Below are positions 5,680 through 6,897 of a stretch of 6,897 bases of DNA, piece by piece (positions within the stretch are counted from its first letter, which is position 1; every line of letters starts with the position of its first letter). The notes beneath the pieces were generated by a model. The model saw only the letters and a program-made list of their open reading frames with translations. It ran no database searches and was not told the origin of the DNA. The position numbers and the translations under genes were made by a program. The stretch lies in contig AQVQ01000055.1 in the NCBI GenBank assembly GCA_000375685.1, forward strand, positions 1 through 6,897, written 5' to 3'. The stretch is from a crenarchaeote SCGC AAA261-N23. GTDB taxonomy: Archaea > Thermoproteota > Thermoprotei > Gearchaeales > Gearchaeaceae.

Positions 5680-6677
5680 TATTCAACGTAAACTAATTTA
5701 TAAAGCTCTTCGAAGTTAAGCAACTCACTTTCAAAAGCGAAATTTACAGCTTCTTCAATCTCTTTGGTAACTTCATTTTCTATTCTTTCATAATCTTTTT
5801 CATCCATGATTCCCTCTTCGATAAGTCTTTTTTTGAAAATTTTAATAGGATCTCTTTTTAACCATTCCTCTACTTCCTTAGGATCTCTGTATTTAGCTTG
5901 ATCATAAACACCGTGACCTTTCATTCTATAAGTTCTTGCTTCAATGAATATTGGTCCGTTTAAGTTTCTTATCTCAGTTACAGCTTCCTTTGCCGCTTTA
6001 TAAACGCTTACTACATCGTTTCCATCAACAACGATGACCTTCATATTATAAGAGGAAGCTCTTTCAGCTACGCTTCTTGAAGATAGACTTCTAGTTATAT
6101 GTGTAAACTCTGCGTATAAATTATTTTCACATACATACAAAACAGGCAACTTCCAAAGGGAAGCTAAATTTATTCCCTCGTGGAATGCTCCTGTATTCGT
6201 AGCTCCATCTCCAAAGAAGCAAACAGTGGCTATTTTCTTGTTTAGATACTTGTTTGCAAGAGCAAGTCCTGCAGCAATCGGTATTTGGCTCCCAACGATG
6301 GCCGTAGCATAAACTAATCCATCTTCTAAACTTATAGCTGCATGCATCGATCCTCCCAATCCTTTACAAGTACCAGTTTTCTTTCCGAACATTTCAGCCA
6401 TAAGCTTTTTTAAGCTTACGCCCTTTGCTATTGCATGACCGTGGCATCGATAACTTGTTATAACGTAATCTTCCTTGCTTAATGTGCTACATATACCTAC
6501 AGCAACTGCCTCTTGTCCTAAATAAAGATGTGCAGGTCCTATCAAAGTCCCTTTTACGAGGAATAATTCCTCTATTTTTTCTTCAAACTTCCTTATTTCA
6601 ACCATTTTTCTTAAAAGCTTTAAAGGATCGGTATCTATTTCACTCAAAGACGCACCTTGAACTTTTCTTATTTCCAT
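5679..6677 (-). CDS. 2-oxoacid dehydrogenase E1 alpha subunit
   Basis: This 332-residue protein is the cofactor-binding half of the E1 heterotetramer, which decarboxylates a 2-oxoacid (or cleaves acetoin) and passes the acyl group to lipoate on E2. The thiamine-diphosphate motif runs from G156-D-G158 to N185-N186 with the usual 26-27 residue spacing. Upstream are S75-Y-R-C-H79-G-H81 and the glycine-rich G106-L-G-G-S-M-H112 loop. Downstream is the loop 'EARTYRMKGHG...YR' containing conserved Arg, His and Asp. The wording of these blocks ('KGLGGSMH', 'ENNLYAEFT') is close to acetoin and pyruvate dehydrogenase E1 alpha of bacteria and aerobic archaea. The ATG at 6677 has a TATA box about 25 bases upstream. 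E1 beta follows with a one-base overlap. No lipoyl E2 or dihydrolipoamide dehydrogenase gene is adjacent, so the rest of the complex must be encoded elsewhere. Confidence 0.92.
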   Translation of the reverse strand: MEIRKVQGASLSEIDTDPLKLLRKMVEIRKFEEKIEELFLVKGTLIGPAHLYLGQEAVAVGICSTLSKEDYVITSYRCHGHAIAKGVSLKKLMAEMFGKKTGTCKGLGGSMHAAISLEDGLVYATAIVGSQIPIAAGLALANKYLNKKIATVCFFGDGATNTGAFHEGINLASLWKLPVLYVCENNLYAEFTHITRSLSSRSVAERASSYNMKVIVVDGNDVVSVYKAAKEAVTEIRNLNGPIFIEARTYRMKGHGVYDQAKYRDPKEVEEWLKRDPIKIFKKRLIEEGIMDEKDYERIENEVTKEIEEAVNFAFESELLNFEELYKLVYVE

Positions 6678-6696
6678 GTTAAAAAAATATGTTCGA

Positions 6697-6708
6697 TATT
6701 TTAAAATG
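6697..6708 (-). promoter_or_regulatory. TATA box of the E1 alpha-beta operon
   Basis: On the minus strand ATTTTAAAATAT is centred about 25 bases before the ATG at 6677, the spacing expected for a leaderless archaeal transcript. The sequence is symmetrical, so direction rests on the position of the start codon. Confidence 0.55.
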
Positions 6709-6785
6709 TTATTCTATTGAAGTTTATATTTAGGCTTTGCATTACATCAATTGGAAGCCTTGCTCTTAAGGGCGGAATGAATAAA

Positions 6786-6793
6786 TTTAAATA
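6786..6793 (+). promoter_or_regulatory. TATA-like box before position 6815
   Basis: TTTAAATA is centred 25-26 bases before the ATG at 6815 and so predicts transcription starting at that ATG, two bases before the inverted repeat at 6817-6886. The surroundings are AT-rich, so a chance match is possible. Confidence 0.4.
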
Positions 6794-6801
6794 ACTATTT
6801 T

Positions 6802-6897
6802 CTAAAATTGTTCAATGACTAGGAGGGCTAATGCGATAAGAGCAACTGTTTCGATGAATATCGCAATATCAGAATCCCTCCTAGTCTTTTCTAAAAA
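6802..6897 (-). CDS. Possible 3' end of a membrane-protein gene
   Basis: A minus-strand frame enters from the window edge and runs 31 codons to a TAG at 6802-6804. It ends with a basic/acidic stretch (E-K-T-R-R-D-S-D) followed by about 20 hydrophobic residues (I-A-I-F-I-E-T-V-A-L-I-A-L-A-L-L-V-I) and a short E-Q-F tail. This looks like a C-terminal transmembrane helix. The stop lies 124 bases before the E1 alpha start, on the same strand. The protein is not recognised. It lies antisense to the candidate frame at 6815-6897, with shared wobble positions, so codon bias cannot separate them. At most one is probably real. Confidence 0.4.
   Translation of the reverse strand, partial: FLEKTRRDSDIAIFIETVALIALALLVIEQF
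6815..6897 (+). CDS. Possible 5' end of a leaderless gene, truncated by the window
   Basis: An ATG with a TATA box 25-26 bases upstream opens a frame of 27 codons that is still open at the window edge. The start M-T-R-R-A-N-A-I-R-A-T, then a moderately hydrophobic stretch ending L-L-V-F-S-K, could be the beginning of a membrane protein. A distant likeness to the N-terminus of cation diffusion facilitators ('...SxxxNxxLxxxK') is noted but weak. It competes with the minus-strand frame at 6802-6897 and with a structured-RNA reading of the same bases. Confidence 0.32.
   Translation, partial: MTRRANAIRATVSMNIAISESLLVFSK
6817..6886. repeat. Nested perfect inverted repeat (11 bp + 7 bp stems)
   Basis: GACTAGGAGGG (6817-6827) pairs perfectly with CCCTCCTAGTC (6876-6886). 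Inside it TGCGATA (6832-6838) pairs perfectly with TATCGCA (6859-6865). Internal loops of 4 and 10 bases separate the stems, and the terminal loop is 20 bases. On the plus strand TTTTCT follows directly. The structure could fold as RNA from either strand. Confidence 0.75.

Noticed and set aside
6482..6682. Plus-strand 66-codon frame opposite the E1 alpha start
   Set aside because: It is antisense to the clearly conserved E1 alpha N-terminus and spans its start codon.
6732..6760. Inverted repeat AGGCTT/AAGCCT in the gap upstream of E1 alpha
   Set aside because: Six base pairs with a 17-base loop and no flanking signal. A C/D-box RNA was also considered here, but no box D or proper box C is present.

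Overview
The window looks archaeal and most like a low-GC, thermoacidophilic Thermoproteota (Sulfolobales-type) chromosome. Three things point that way. Start codons sit about 25 bases after TATA-like boxes, as in leaderless transcripts. The base composition is strongly AT-rich. The gene at 3479-4252 matches DUF929, a family I know from Sulfolobus. The genus cannot be named from the sequence alone. I saw no tRNA, rRNA, CRISPR array or insertion sequence.

Positions 1-3446 (plus strand) hold four genes. The first encodes a small protein resembling a PD-(D/E)XK nuclease core with a doubtful active site (3-371). The second encodes a small, charged, helical protein of unknown function (479-805). 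The third encodes a 475-residue protein that reads as two fused, differently decayed ThyX (flavin-dependent thymidylate synthase) units (865-2292). The fourth encodes a stand-alone relative of the topoisomerase VI A / Spo11 family with a candidate catalytic tyrosine and an intact-looking Toprim domain (2406-3446). Three of the four suggest DNA or nucleotide metabolism, but nothing shows that they work together.

Positions 3479-4670 (plus strand) hold an overlapping pair: a membrane-anchored extracellular thioredoxin-like protein (DUF929, CPYC motif) and a VKOR-family membrane oxidoreductase. Together they look like a disulfide-forming relay at the cell surface, with VKOR re-oxidising the DUF929 protein and passing electrons to quinone.

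Positions 4693-6677 (minus strand) hold a two-gene operon for the alpha and beta subunits of a thiamine-diphosphate-dependent 2-oxoacid dehydrogenase E1. No E2 or E3 gene is adjacent in the window. The operon converges on the VKOR gene with only 22 bases between the stop codons.

Positions 6678-6897 hold the E1 promoter, then a striking nested inverted repeat (6817-6886). Both strands of the repeat stay open as reading frames to the window edge. It could be the 5' end of a leaderless plus-strand gene, the 3' end of a minus-strand membrane-protein gene, or a structured RNA.
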